Positions 1-10,404 of a DNA stretch of 64,000 nucleotides are shown here, one piece after another (the first letter of the stretch is position 1; every line of letters starts with the position of its first letter). The notes under the pieces are model-generated. The model was not told where the DNA came from. It worked only from the letters and a program-made list of their open reading frames with translations, and searched no databases. Origin of the DNA: Semisulcospira habei (Eukaryota > Mollusca > Gastropoda > Semisulcospiridae); the NCBI GenBank assembly GCA_036245525.1, contig BTPG01000005.1, positions 211,211,416-211,275,415 of the forward strand, read 5' to 3'. The position numbers and the translations under genes were made by a program.

Positions 1-107
1 CCAAAATCTATATCTCTGGAGAATTTTTGTGATATCCTAAAGTTTTAAGCATATCCGCCCGCAAACGCCGACGTCAGTCACTGTCACTAGCGCGCGGGTG
101 CGCGCTC

Positions 108-108
<1 letters not shown>

Positions 109-165
<57 letters not shown>
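109..165. repeat. (CA)n microsatellite
   Basis: Uninterrupted CA dinucleotide run. The short reading frame through it is a repeat artefact. Confidence 0.95.
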
Positions 166-167
<2 letters not shown>

Positions 168-454
168 AACACAAAACCCTCAGACTGGGTGACCTACCAT
201 TTTATGTGAAAATGGGTTCCCATATTTCTATTTATTCTAGGGCTCTGGAGTTGATGCCAATGTTTAGAACTCACCTTATAACTAAGCTCTACAACTTAAA
301 ATAAAATAGACATTTTCTAGAAACAGAGCCACTGGATGGAAAAAAAATGGGTGTTTACCCCAAAAGTGGGTGCCTCTCACACAAAACTGGGATTACAGTG
401 AAAATACCTCACTAAAGATACCTTTGGTTGATTTTACTATTATGATTGTTTGAG

Positions 455-553
455 TGGGGTTGTAAGGGGGTTGGGGGGGGGGAGAAGTGTGTGTGTGTGG
501 GGGGCGGGGCGGGGGGGGGGGGGGGAGGGGAGGGTGGGGGGGGGGAGAGGGGG
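455..553. repeat. G-rich low-complexity tract
   Basis: Long runs of G on the plus strand, broken by short A, T and GT interruptions, with many G3+ runs. It could form G-quadruplexes; that is inference. No gene is supported in it. Confidence 0.85.
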
Positions 554-556
554 TCA

Positions 557-895
557 TCACTTTTGGTTTATAGAGCTGCTCAATGCACTCTTATGAATGA
601 AAGAGTTTCATTATCAGTGGAATCAGTAGGTCATTTCAGAGGCGCACACTGAGTTGCACGTCAAACCACTCACAAATACTCATTTGGAGTGCACCAGATG
701 GATCCAGTTGGCAAAGTCCCACATTCCACACTATAGGACAGCTAAGACTGAAAAGCAATCGCGGCGTTTATGGCGCGGTACAAGGTTTAAAACTAAGAAA
801 ATGTTGTTTTTAGAAGCGTGTCGGGCAAAAGTTTTTATGAAAACTGTTTTAAAACCTCTTTTAACTCAACTTTTCTTAATGTTAAAAGTGTTTTA
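557..895. other. No gene seen
   Basis: Unique-looking sequence. A 122-codon frame beginning at 654 has no recognisable domain and runs into the fold-back element that follows, so it is not called. Confidence 0.6.
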
Positions 896-1818
896 TTGTA
901 CATTACTTAACGTCCCGACAGCAACAAGGCTTTCTCAGGACGTGCCTGCACTGCTTGTGAAAAAACAACAACTAAACAGAACATTGAATGTATATCGCCA
1001 GCCGGTCAAATACATTAAATAAACCTAACACATGGGGCCTACATAAAGCTAAGACCATTTAGCAACACACATCCAATATCAAGAGCTACAGGCAGTGCAG
1101 ACAGTAGGGAGAGTTTTAAAAAGTCAAATACAGGTGAATGGACAAAGGGCCGACAGAGACACATGCCCCAGAATAGAGAGAAAAACCCACCCTGTGGGGC
1201 TGACCAGGGTGCCCCTGGGAAATAAAAAGTAGTTAACCCCACCCAAGTCCCCCAGGGCAGACCCGGGTGGGGTTAAAAGTGTTTTAATTTACAAGCATGT
1301 CGTAACTGATATGCATCTATTCCAACGTATAGTGCTGGATATTTTTCCCATCCTCGCCTTCTCTCGGGCTTCGCTCAACACTCGACTTTCCAGTCCTTCC
1401 CTGAAACACCCCCAACCGGTCTGCCCTCAACACTCGACTTTCCAGTCCTTCCTTCAAACACCCCCAACCGGGTCTGCCCTGGGGGACTTTTTAGTTCCCA
1501 GGGGCACCCTGGTCAGCCCCACAGGGTGGGTTTTTTCTCTATATTCCGGGGGCATGTGTTTCTGTCTACCCTTGGTCCATTCACCTGCATTTTCCTTTTT
1601 TAAACTCTCCCTACTGTCTGCGCTGCCTGTGGCTCTTGATATTCTTGTGTGTTGCTAAATGGTCTTAGCTTTATTTAGGCCCCATGTCGTAGGTTTTATT
1701 TAACGTATTGGACCGGCTGGCGACATACATTCAATATTCTGTTGAGTTTTTGTCATTAGCAGTGCAGGCACGTCCTGAGAAAGTCTTGTTGCTGTCGGGA
1801 CGTTAAGCTATGTACAAT
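896..1818. mobile_element. Large fold-back element with ~370-bp inverted arms
   Basis: The left arm, about 896-1275, is repeated in inverted orientation at about 1446-1818. Both arms begin from the outside with TTGTACAT, then a short variable stretch, then CTTAACGTCCCGACAGCAAC. They match with scattered differences and small indels. The spacer of about 170 bp holds a direct duplication of a block starting CTCAACACTCGACTTTCCAG (near 1377 and 1428). No transposase is encoded; short frames at 1039-1242 and 1311-1658 are mirror translations of the arms. Long arms with a short spacer suggest a fold-back or long-TIR non-autonomous DNA element. The family is unknown to me. Confidence 0.75.
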
Positions 1819-2193
1819 CAATCAACCTTCCTTCAAACGGACAGCATTCACACAAATAATACTTTACTATTACATCAGAAAATGGCCCATCCAAGCCTGC
1901 ACTCTTTTAACTGCACTAAACGACTGACTGGTGCAGACGACGCATGAAACGACGCTGACTCTGTGACGTCATTTCCATTCAATCAATTTGTGCATACAAT
2001 CCAAAAGGAGATGCGGCATTGATAACATCGACAAACCTACAAAATAAAGCAACAGGTTCAACCAAAAGGTCGGGCAGGACAAAAGACAACAGCAGCCTCA
2101 CCCAAAGTCTAAACGTCCTCTCTTACAATGCGCACTCATACAATCACTTCACTTCTTAGCAACCGGCGCACGAATATAATTATAGGCTAAGTC
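1819..2193. other. No gene seen
   Basis: No coding frame, tRNA-like sequence or repeat was recognised. Confidence 0.5.
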
Positions 2194-2299
2194 AAACTAA
2201 AACAGAAGATAGTGGCGAAAAACCCTTTAAAATAGAAACAAAGAACGACGTTTCAGATCAAATATTCTTCATCTGACATGGAAACAAACGTAGAAAACG
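2194..2299 (-). mobile_element. Short Penelope-like terminal insertion with 13-bp target duplication
   Basis: On the minus strand this 106-bp segment matches the 3' end of the Penelope-like element at 53094-55180: a block with TTGATCTGAAACGTCG, then TTTAAAGGG, then the end motif ATCTTCTGTTTT. It is flanked by a direct repeat, TATAGGCTAAGTC, at 2182-2194 and 2300-2312 (one base of ambiguity at the left edge). This is the signature of a target-primed insertion truncated to its last ~100 bp. The hammerhead-like core present in the long copy is mutated here at the conserved C of CTGANGA. Confidence 0.75.
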
Positions 2300-2312
2300 T
2301 ATAGGCTAAGTC

Positions 2313-2833
2313 CCTGGTGAACGTATACATGAATCTCAAATCACTAGACATGACCTTTCTCCACATCACCCCGGAAGTACATTACAACTCAACACTTTTT
2401 TTTAACAAAACAACCACACCCTCAAATAACAAACCTAATTCTGTAGAAACATAAACAATTTACTCCCTAAAACAACAAAATATCCCCCCTGACCCATATC
2501 AGCTATGAAGTTATTTATAGCTAGCTGAGAAGGGTGATGTAATACATACACGCTCATTTTCAGGGTTCTGTGTCACAACACACACACACACATTGCTGGG
2601 AGGGACAAGTTTTCAAACACACTACCGGCGTGTCTGTTAAACACAAAAGTGCATGTGTTAACGCCAAAATGAGAAAAACGGATTTTTTTACTTTTTATGA
2701 ATCTTTACCGCAAGACAATGCAGAAACAACCCTCAGAAAAAATGGGTGTCTGACTTGGAAACCCAGAATTATACACATACCCAGTTTCCATAAGGATGGT
2801 AAAGACAGTCACCCGTTTTAGGTCTTTCGTCTA
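2313..2833. other. No gene seen
   Basis: AC-rich sequence with a short CA run near 2577-2592. An 83-codon frame at 2570-2821 contains the CA run, shows no domain, and is not supported. Confidence 0.5.
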
Positions 2834-2847
2834 CACACACACACACA

Positions 2848-2928
<81 letters not shown>

Positions 2929-2931
2929 AAG
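2834..2931. repeat. (CA)n microsatellite
   Basis: Nearly pure CA array with one or two interruptions. Confidence 0.95.
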
Positions 2932-3108
2932 CGATTAGCGCTTAAAATTACAGTTTGTCAATACAGAAGACAAAACGATTCCATGTCTTTGCATCAATGA
3001 CGGTAACAAGAAATTATTTACGTCGCCTGACATCTAAATGACGTCATATTCTTCAAGCACATATTACGAGCCGACTTCGGTCTGTTTACGGGGGAAAAGT
3101 GGTCTACA

Positions 3109-3191
3109 TTAACCCTTTGCGTGTGGTTATCGGTCTCAGTTCCTGTAAGAATCATCGCCACTAAAACCGCTGCCGACACGCAAAGGGTTAA
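3109..3191. mobile_element. TTAA-bounded MITE, family 3
   Basis: Bounded by TTAA on both sides. The left end reads CCCTTTGCGTGTGG and the right end is the inverted GACACGCAAAGGG. The interior contains ATCATCGCCACTAAAACCGC, characteristic of this family. The TTAA target and CCC terminus are typical of piggyBac-type elements; assignment to that superfamily is inference. Confidence 0.75.
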
Positions 3192-3534
3192 GGCCAAACT
3201 TGGAAAAGAAAAGCGGTCTATGTACAAACAGACCACTTCTACATCACAGAACAATTACATTTGAATTTACAATTATTCAGATCTGACTTAGACTAATTTT
3301 CCACTAATTAATTTCACGGAGTTCGTGGACAGACTGGGTGTAACTAACACTAGACCAGTCTTCAATTTTCAAACTGAACCCAAACTTACATGAATCTTAC
3401 TTTCCAACGGCTGCCCGTTATGTATAATTAATATTTTACCCGTGCCATTCTGTCACGTGATAAATCTGTGCCTGTAGTATCGCCCGGGCGCTGTAACCCA
3501 TTACATCCTGACGCTGATTTAAAAAGTGACGATT
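3192..3534. other. No gene seen
   Basis: No coding frame or repeat recognised. Confidence 0.5.
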
Positions 3535-3870
3535 TTCCTATGAAGGCTACATTACAGATTAGAAAACAGTTAAACCATTAAAAATGTTTAGTTCAAGTGT
3601 GGTGTCAGAATAGCTTGGCGCCGCAGACGCCAAGTTATTCTGGCACCTCCCTTGAAATATGATAGTCAAATTTATTTCCAACAATAGTGTATCAGGATGA
3701 AAATCGAAATTTTTCGAGATAGATCAATCTTCATGTACGGCACGCCATTCAGTTTCAGGAACAGTTGAAGTGTGTTCCGCACGCACCACTCCGATGCTGA
3801 AGGGCACAACTCCAGTTTTTATATAGTGATAAATTCCTCATGAGAATATTTGCTTTTTTTGTTATTCAGA
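3535..3870. mobile_element. Family 1-related hairpin element with long 3' flank
   Basis: The core hairpin (about 3590-3665) has the family 1 arms: TTCAAG, GGTGTCAGAATAGCTTGGCG, and the inverted copy. The following ~200 bp, including TTCAGTTTCAGGAA and CCGCACGCACCACTCCGATG, recurs at about 37330-37560, and the hairpin part recurs at 57032-57190. The three copies therefore mark one repeat family. Exact ends are not clear. Confidence 0.6.
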
Positions 3871-4127
3871 AAATCTCAACAGAGAAAGAGGCACTGTTAA
3901 AAACGGCCAATTATAACACAATTTATTACATTTTCGTGGAAAAACAAAGAATGTTTTGTGATTGACCTTTTTAAATGTGTTTCTTTTCCCAAAAAAATGT
4001 AATAAATTATGTTGCTTTTTAAGCCTTTTACTTTCAAGCTTGAGATTTCCTTTGCTTTGGTAGTGGATATTGTTTGGTCTAGATATCTAGATAACTTCTT
4101 AAAAAAAACTATCATCGGCTGATGCAA

Positions 4128-4218
4128 TTGAACCCTTTGGATGTCGAACGCTGTTTAGTTTTTATTGTCCTGCGGGAATCGTCACTGCAGAAAGCGCTAC
4201 CGACATCCAAAAGGTTAA
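4128..4218. mobile_element. TTAA-type MITE, diverged family 3
   Basis: Left end TTGA + ACCCTTTGGATGTCG, right end CGACATCCAAAAGG + TTAA. It is an inverted repeat like the other family 3 copies, but GCGTG is replaced by GATG in both arms. Confidence 0.65.
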
Positions 4219-4418
4219 ACTGACGACTTTTTATTTGCGATTTCTTGGTTGACACTGTCGGATGAGCTTGGGAATACTGGAGGCAATATTCCAGCACTAC
4301 CCATGAATAATCAGGCACTATACACTAACATATCATGCAATATAACATAATATAACATATCATGATCGATCCGTCCACCGGAGTTCAAAGTTAAAAGTCC
4401 ACATAAAATATAAGTGGT

Positions 4419-4645
4419 TTAACCCTAGTTGGCACTATCAGTGTTGGCAGACCGTGTTTTTCAAATTATCGTAACATTACCTTCAGCCACCAAAGTGCAC
4501 GGACGAACAGTGGTGTCAGCAAGAGGCATAGATCCTCATGAGCCCCGGCAACTGCGGTAAGTTAGTGCAACTGCGAGTGCTTATGCGGATCTATACCTCT
4601 TGCAGTAGGCTGGTGTTCATTGTTTCTCCGCAGTGAAGGGGTTTA
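4419..4645. mobile_element. TTAA-type MITE, family 2
   Basis: TTAA at the left end and TTTA at the right. The inner hairpin (about 4513-4603) carries GCAAGAGGCATAGATCCTCA and its inverted copy ending in CTCTTGC. The right terminal motif is GCAGTGAAGGGG, as in the copies at 23075 and 34069. Confidence 0.7.
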
Positions 4646-4788
4646 TCAAGCTATAGCCCTTGATAAATCACGTGATGATAAATGGACACTGAGCTCTCAT
4701 AGCGAGCGGATGCAGCGCGCAGTTTCAGTTCCTGAGATAGGACGAGGCTCTCACACACTTCCTTGCCGAGAATAAGTCAACACGATCC

Positions 4789-4860
4789 CACTGCAAGAGG
4801 CATAGATCCGCATGTGTCCCCGCATTAGTGGGACACATGCGAATTTATGCCAGTTGCTGA
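4789..4860. mobile_element. Family 2 hairpin core
   Basis: Inverted arms GCAAGAGGCATAGATCCGCA and the partly degraded copy GCGAATTTATGCCAGTTGC around a short loop. The TTAA ends were not located. Confidence 0.6.
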
Positions 4861-5117
4861 CAACATTTGTGCATCCATGTTCCGTGGACGGTGGGGATCT
4901 GACACTGAATCAGATTTCAGAAACACAATTCACGTCCAATGGCAGGCGACTTGGAGCCAGTCAAATGCCCCCATGCATCTCATTTACATAGATTCGTATT
5001 CCTACATCAGATTCAGATCCAAGACCGTAGGCTGCGCGCCTTTATAGTAAGGACTTAAGTAACCTTTTCGCCGGATCTCCCCAGATCAATGCGTAACGCG
5101 TCCTCGAAGCAGTCGTA

Positions 5118-6030
5118 GTGTTAATACCGAGTAAGTACCACAGACAGTGTAGTGTTAATACCGAGTACGTACCACAGACAGTGGAGTGTTAATACCGAGT
5201 ACGTACCACAGACAGTGGAGTGTTAATACCGAGTACGTACCACAGACGGTGTAGTGTTAATACCGAGTATGTACCACAGACAGTGGAGTGTTAATACCGA
5301 GTACGTACCACAGACAGTGGAGTGTTAATACCGAGTACGTACCACAGACAGTGGAGTGTTAATACCGAGTACGTACCACAGACAGTGGAGTGTTAATACC
5401 GAGTACGTACCACAGACAGTGTAGTGTTAATACCGAGTATGTACCACAGACAGTGGAGTGCTAATACCGAGTACGTACCACAGACAGTGGAGTGTTAATA
5501 CCGAGTACGTACCACAGAGAGTGTAGTGTTAATACCGAGTACGTACCACAGACAGTGGAGTGTTAATACCGAGTACGTACCACAGACAGTGGAGTGTTAA
5601 TACCGAGTACGTACCACAGACAGTGGAGTGTTAATACCGAGTACGTACCACAGACAGTGTAGTGTTAATACCGAGTATGTACCACAGACAGTGGAGTGTT
5701 AATACCGAGTACGTACCACAGACAGTGGAGTGTTATTACCGAGTACGTACCACAGACAGTGGAGTGTTAATACCGAGTACGTACCACAGTGGAGTGTCAA
5801 TACCGAGTACGTACCACAGACAGTGGAGTGTTAATACCGAGTACATACCACAGACAGTGGAGTGTTAATACCGAGTACGTACCACAGACAGTGTAGTGTT
5901 AATACCGAGTACGTACCACAGACAGTGGAGTGTCAATACCGAGTACGTACCACAGACAGTGGAGTGTCAATACCGAGTACGTACCACAGACAGTGGAGTG
6001 TTAATACCGAGTACGTACCACAGACACTGG
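5118..6030. repeat. 34-bp minisatellite, ~27 copies
   Basis: Head-to-tail array of a unit beginning GTGTTAATACCGAGTACGTA and continuing CCACAGACAGTGGA. Most copies are identical or differ at 1-2 positions. A variant pair (GTGTAGTG upstream, AGTATG downstream) recurs near 5250, 5419 and 5657, about five and seven units apart, suggesting block duplication. One unit near 5790 is shortened. The period is not a multiple of three, so the short frames within it are artefacts. It has no spacers and is not a CRISPR array. Confidence 0.95.
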
Positions 6031-6480
6031 ATGCCAATGAGGCAACTCCTTGCGAGCACGAGGCGTATGTTCGCATGAGATTCCGCGGCTGTAGGGACAC
6101 GCGCGTTGGCAAAAGTCTGTTGCGAACACAGAATAGAATCAAACAAACATCCGATAGGAAACACTAAATAAAACAAAATTAACTTATAGCTAGAGAGGAA
6201 AATAAAACAGGAAATCCTGAAGAGGGAGATAAGTACAGCATGATGGGTACAGTGGTGTTCTCAAACAAGTACTTTAAAGCAACACATTTTTATGGTTGTT
6301 TGTATTGTTCACCCCAAGTTACGAAATATAAATAGACGGAATCCTTGCATGCTGAGAACAGGTTAATACGATCCAAGTGCGAGTGGCTCATGAGTTCCTG
6401 GGCTCGTGAGAATCCAACACTCTTGCCGACACCATTTTGAAGCCACCTACCTGAGACGTTTGAGGATCACTGGCGTAGAA
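6031..6480. other. No gene seen
   Basis: No gene or RNA recognised. Confidence 0.5.
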
Positions 6481-6562
6481 TTAACTCATTTGATACGAGC
6501 CGCGTCCGGATACGCTGATTTAAAGCCGCATATCCGGATGTGATACGTCTCGAAAGAGTTAA
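6481..6562. mobile_element. TTAA-bounded MITE, family 4
   Basis: TTAACTCATTTGATACG at the left and the inverted CGTCTCGAAAGAGTTAA at the right, with inner arms around TCCGGATA. Same family as the better-preserved palindrome at 42525-42605. Confidence 0.7.
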
Positions 6563-6612
6563 CGGAGATAGCTGAAGTACAGCTTGCGTCCACTGAAAGT
6601 TTTGGACACAAG

Positions 6613-6668
6613 GGTAGTGCCTGATTTGCATGGAATATGTATCGGAAACAAGCTACTCAGGCACTACC
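6613..6668. repeat. Short hairpin, possible diverged family 1 core
   Basis: Arms GGTAGTGCCTGA and TCAGGCACTACC around a 32-bp loop. Resembles the inner part of family 1 hairpins. Confidence 0.45.
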
Positions 6669-7059
6669 ATACTGCAATCAAGACTGATAAATCTTTCGGC
6701 TCGTGCACTAGTGCCATATTACACTGAAAGCGAAATGTTGCTCTGCAAAAGACAAAAGAGAGCAAGTCAGTTTTCGTGAATAGCGGGATTTGCATTGTAA
6801 TGATAGGAAAGTCTCACTTTTCACAATAAGGACTTGCTGTCTTCTGCCTTTCAGAATGGGTGCAGAATGGGCGCCTTTTAGTTTTGTTCGACTTGCCTTT
6901 ATTTAGGAACAGCATGCGAGACTGTTCTCTAGGAAAGCTCACACGATATCGACAAGTCTAGTCAAAGTCAATGTCAATTTCATTTATTGTGCAAAAATCG
7001 ATAATTATCGCACAACCTCAAGTCGTTTAAAAATAAATGAAAAAATAATATTCTGCAAT
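6669..7059. other. No gene seen
   Basis: No coding frame or RNA gene recognised. Confidence 0.5.
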
Positions 7060-7144
7060 ATCAATGGTTAGTTAAAACATGTAAAATAATTAATAACACA
7101 CAAGGCAAATTTCACACATATCACATAAACCATAACGCGTAAGT
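7060..7144 (+). repeat. Left part of a repeat split by the RTE-like LINE
   Basis: The sequence from ATCAATGGTTAGTTAAAACA to ATAACGCGTAAGT is homologous to 29213-29292. Its continuation lies at 11080-11490, beyond the LINE. The last 13 bp are the left target-site duplication. Confidence 0.8.
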
Positions 7145-7177
7145 CTCTCTCTTGGCTTGACTTCGCGAACGAAGATT

Positions 7178-8317
7178 TTATAGGAGTTGCCCACGACGTC
7201 TGCAGGCTTGTTCGTGGCTGCGGAGGCCAATCCGAGACAGGCAGGTTCGACCGCAGTGGCTGCAGGGGAAGGTATGGCCAGGGTTCTGAGCTGCGGCATC
7301 TCTGTTTTTTCTCCTGAGCCGCTTGTCCTTAAGGCTAGCTCTGTGAGAGTCCTCAAAGGAGACAGCTGCCTTGTAAATGGTGGAGCGCCAGGTGTCACGG
7401 TCCGCAGCAAGCGAAGACCACTGGTGGTGGTCGATTTGGCAGGCACTAAGTGACTTCTTGAGACAGTCTTTGTATCTCTTCTTTGGTGCCCCTCTGTCAC
7501 GGTGTCCAGTAGCAAGCTCGCCGAACAGGGTGATCTTTGGTAGGCGATGATCCTCCATCCTGGAGACATGCCCCGCCCAGCGGAGCTGTGTCCGCAGCAG
7601 CAAAGCCTCGATGCTCACAGTTTCAGCCTGTTCAAGGACCTCGACGTTGGTGACATAGTCACTCCAGTGAATGCCCAGGATGGTACGCAGGCAGCGCTGG
7701 TGGAAGCGTTCGAGGAGTCGTAGTTGGCTGTGGTAGAGGGCCCAAGACTCGGAACCATACAGCAGGGTGGTGAGGACCACAGCTCTGTACACGCTGATCT
7801 TGGTGCCTGTTTTCAGCTGTTGATTGTGCCACACCCGCTTGAAAAGTCGCCCGAAAGCGCTGTTCGCTTTTGCCAGCCTGCTGTCAAGCTCCTTGTCCAG
7901 CTTGGCGTCCGACGTGATAATGCAGCCAAGGTAAGTAAACTGGTGCACTGACTTTAGTTCAGACTCGCCAATGGTGATGTGAGGAGGGCGATACACTGTC
8001 TTGGGTGCCGGCTGATGGAGGACCTCTGTCTTTTTCAGACTGACCTCGAGTCCAAAGAGCTGGGCAGCATCTGCGAAGCAAGACGTGATGCGCTGCAGGG
8101 CTCTCTCTGTGTGTGCAACGAGGGCAGCATCATCAGCAAAAAGCAGCTCACGAATCAGTTGGTCTAGGGTTTTCGTGTGGGCCTGCAGTCGTCTAAGGTT
8201 GAACAGGCTGCCATCGAGACGATACCTGATGTACACTGCATCGTCATCATCGAGGTCCACTGTGGCCTGCTTCAACATCATGCTAAAAAAGATGGTGAAG
8301 AGGGTCGGTGCCAGCAC
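7178..8317 (-). CDS. LINE reverse transcriptase, C-terminal part with zinc finger
   Basis: Continues the RT frame after the shift near 8346; the N-terminal LAPTLFTIFF belongs to the RT core. The catalytic FADD box is residues 60-63 (8129-8140). It is followed by a thumb region containing FTYLGCII and a conserved LLYGSESW block. A C-terminal zinc-knuckle-like motif (C-x2-C-x12-H-x3-C) lies near residues 350-372. The ATG used here is internal; in an intact element this would be one protein with the upstream frame. Confidence 0.88.
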   Translation of the reverse strand: MLAPTLFTIFFSMMLKQATVDLDDDDAVYIRYRLDGSLFNLRRLQAHTKTLDQLIRELLFADDAALVAHTERALQRITSCFADAAQLFGLEVSLKKTEVLHQPAPKTVYRPPHITIGESELKSVHQFTYLGCIITSDAKLDKELDSRLAKANSAFGRLFKRVWHNQQLKTGTKISVYRAVVLTTLLYGSESWALYHSQLRLLERFHQRCLRTILGIHWSDYVTNVEVLEQAETVSIEALLLRTQLRWAGHVSRMEDHRLPKITLFGELATGHRDRGAPKKRYKDCLKKSLSACQIDHHQWSSLAADRDTWRSTIYKAAVSFEDSHRASLKDKRLRRKNRDAAAQNPGHTFPCSHCGRTCLSRIGLRSHEQACRRRGQLL

Positions 8318-8328
8318 GCAGCCCTGCT

Positions 8329-10404
8329 TTACGCCGTTGAGAATAGGAATGGTTCTGAGAGATCATTGTTGAGTCTGACCTGGCCTTGCTGGTCCTCGTG
8401 TAGCTGGACAATCATGTTGAGGAACTTTGGGGGACAGCCAAGTCGCTCCAGGATCTGCCACATGCCTTGCCTGCTCACAGTGTCGAACGCTTTTGTTAGG
8501 TCGACAAATGTTACGTACAGCCCTTTGTTCTGCTCGCGGCACTTCTCCTGCAGCTGTCTCAGCACAAAGACCATATCGGTGGTGCTCCTGTTTGCTCTGA
8601 AGCCACACTGGCCCTCTGGGAGTTGGTCTTCAGCGATGGCAGGTACCAGCCGATTCAGGAGCAGCCTTGCAAGGATTTTCCCAGCAATGGACAGCAGGGT
8701 AATTCCCCGATAGTTGGAACAGTCAGACTTCTCGCCTTTGTTCTTGTACAGGGTGATAACGACTGCATCACGGAGATCTTTTGGTAGTGTTCCTTCCTCC
8801 CAGCAGCAGAGAAAGAGGTCATGGAGCTTGTTGTGCAGTGCTGTGCCTCCATGTTTCCAGATCTCTGGCGGTATTCCATCAATGCCTGCTGCTTTGCCAC
8901 TCTTGAGCTGGTGGATGGCTGTGAGGGTCTCTTCAGCGGTGGGCGGTTCGTCCAATTCAACCTTTACTGGGAGGTGTGGGATTTGTAGGACGACTGCTTC
9001 TTGAACAGTGCGCTCAGCGCTGAAGAGGCTCTGAAAGTATTCCGACCAGCGGTTCAAGATGGAAGTATTATCTGTGAGGAGTGCCTGGCCATTCGCGCTT
9101 CGCAGGGGACTTTGTACCAGGTGCCTGGGGCCATACACTGCTTTCAGTGCTTCGTAGAAGCCCCTGTAGTCACCATTGTCAGCACAAAGCTGGGTCCTCT
9201 GTGCAAGTCTGGTCCACCACTCATTCTGGAGATCTCTGAGCTTGCGCTGGAGACTGCTGCAGACGAGGCGGAAGGCAGATTTCTTCACAGGGCAGGAAGG
9301 CTGGGCTAGGTGGGCCTGATGGGCGGCTCTCTTTTTTGCTAGGTGTTCCTGGATCTCTACATCGTTTTCGTCAAACCAGTCTTTGTTCTTCTTTCTGGCG
9401 AAACCCAAGACTTCTGCAGAGGATTTTGCAATAGCAGTTTTCAGTTGTTCCCAAAGTGTTTCAGGGGAGGAGTCTACTGGGTCCGCTGTGTCTTTGAGCC
9501 TGCGCTCTAAATCTGTCTGAAAGGCAGCTTTCACATCGTCACGCTGAAGGCTGGCAACGTCAAGCTTTTTCTTGGGGGGCCCCCATTTCTTGGGTTTTGG
9601 CTTGAAGTGGAGCCTGAGTTTGCAGCGGACAAGGCGGTGGTCAGTGTGGCACTCTGCGCTGGGCATCACTCTGGTGAGGAGGACGTCACTGCGGTCCCTC
9701 TGACGCACTAGGACATAGTCGATAAGGTGCCAGTGTTTGGAGCGAGGATGCATCCAGGTGGTCTTTCGACTGTCCTTTTGCTGAAAAGTAGTGTTGGTGA
9801 TGACCAGTTGCTGCTCCGCACAGAACTCCAACAGTAGGCGGCCATTGTCATTGCAGTTCCCCACGCCATGCTTGCCGAGGACTCCTTTCCAGGCTTCAGA
9901 GTCCTGGCCCACTCTGGCATTGAAGTCGCCAAGGATGATGACTTTGTCGTCTGCAGGGGTACTCTGTAGGAGGCTGCGCAGGTCAGTGTAAAACTTGTCC
10001 TTTTCAGCAGGCTCTGCCAGGAGGGTTGGGGAGTACACACTGAGAAGGGTGACGTGCTGCTGGTGTCTCAGTGGGAGGCGCATGGACATGATGCGGTCTG
10101 AGTGGCCCGTTGGTAGGTTTTCCAGCTTAGTCGCAATGGATGTCTTGACCATGAAACCCACGCCTGAAAGCCGTCTTTCTGATGCAGGCCTGCCTGACCA
10201 GTAGAGGGTGTACCCAGCACCAAGTTCTTGGAGGCTGCCTTCGTCCGGAAGGCGTACTTCGCTGAGCGCGGCGATGTCGATGTTTAACCTCCGCAATTCA
10301 TGGGCAATGAGGGCGGAGCGACGTTCAGGGCGTCCGCTGTCTGCTTTGTCGAGCATGGTTCGGACGTTCCAGCATGCTACGTTGAGTCCGGTCGTGGTCG
10401 TCAT
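8329..10404 (-). CDS. LINE endonuclease / reverse transcriptase, N-terminal part (frameshifted)
   Basis: Encodes 691 residues of a retrotransposon polyprotein that nicks target DNA and begins the reverse-transcriptase fold. The AP-endonuclease-like domain spans about residues 5-265: WNVRT at 12, SEVR at 48, GDFN at 159-162 and the TDH motif at 254-256. RT motifs follow: TLYKNKGEKSDCSNYRGITL and, near 633, FVDLTKAFDT. The start at 10404 is the first ATG ahead of the endonuclease domain. The frame stops at 8329, but the protein sense continues in the next frame at 8317. This points to loss of one base around 8344-8349, so this copy is probably inactive unless the shift is an assembly error. Confidence 0.88.
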   Translation of the reverse strand: MTTTTGLNVACWNVRTMLDKADSGRPERRSALIAHELRRLNIDIAALSEVRLPDEGSLQELGAGYTLYWSGRPASERRLSGVGFMVKTSIATKLENLPTGHSDRIMSMRLPLRHQQHVTLLSVYSPTLLAEPAEKDKFYTDLRSLLQSTPADDKVIILGDFNARVGQDSEAWKGVLGKHGVGNCNDNGRLLLEFCAEQQLVITNTTFQQKDSRKTTWMHPRSKHWHLIDYVLVRQRDRSDVLLTRVMPSAECHTDHRLVRCKLRLHFKPKPKKWGPPKKKLDVASLQRDDVKAAFQTDLERRLKDTADPVDSSPETLWEQLKTAIAKSSAEVLGFARKKNKDWFDENDVEIQEHLAKKRAAHQAHLAQPSCPVKKSAFRLVCSSLQRKLRDLQNEWWTRLAQRTQLCADNGDYRGFYEALKAVYGPRHLVQSPLRSANGQALLTDNTSILNRWSEYFQSLFSAERTVQEAVVLQIPHLPVKVELDEPPTAEETLTAIHQLKSGKAAGIDGIPPEIWKHGGTALHNKLHDLFLCCWEEGTLPKDLRDAVVITLYKNKGEKSDCSNYRGITLLSIAGKILARLLLNRLVPAIAEDQLPEGQCGFRANRSTTDMVFVLRQLQEKCREQNKGLYVTFVDLTKAFDTVSRQGMWQILERLGCPPKFLNMIVQLHEDQQGQVRLNNDLSEPFLFSTA

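Noticed and set aside
654..1022. 122-codon frame
   Set aside because: It has no recognised domain, and its 3' part is the arm of the fold-back element.
5118..6030. CRISPR-like array or repeat protein gene
   Set aside because: Units are contiguous with no spacers, the 34-bp period is not a multiple of three, and the setting is eukaryotic. The short frames shift through all phases.
8177..8713. Plus-strand frames overlapping the LINE
   Set aside because: They are shadows of the minus-strand endonuclease/reverse-transcriptase coding sequence.
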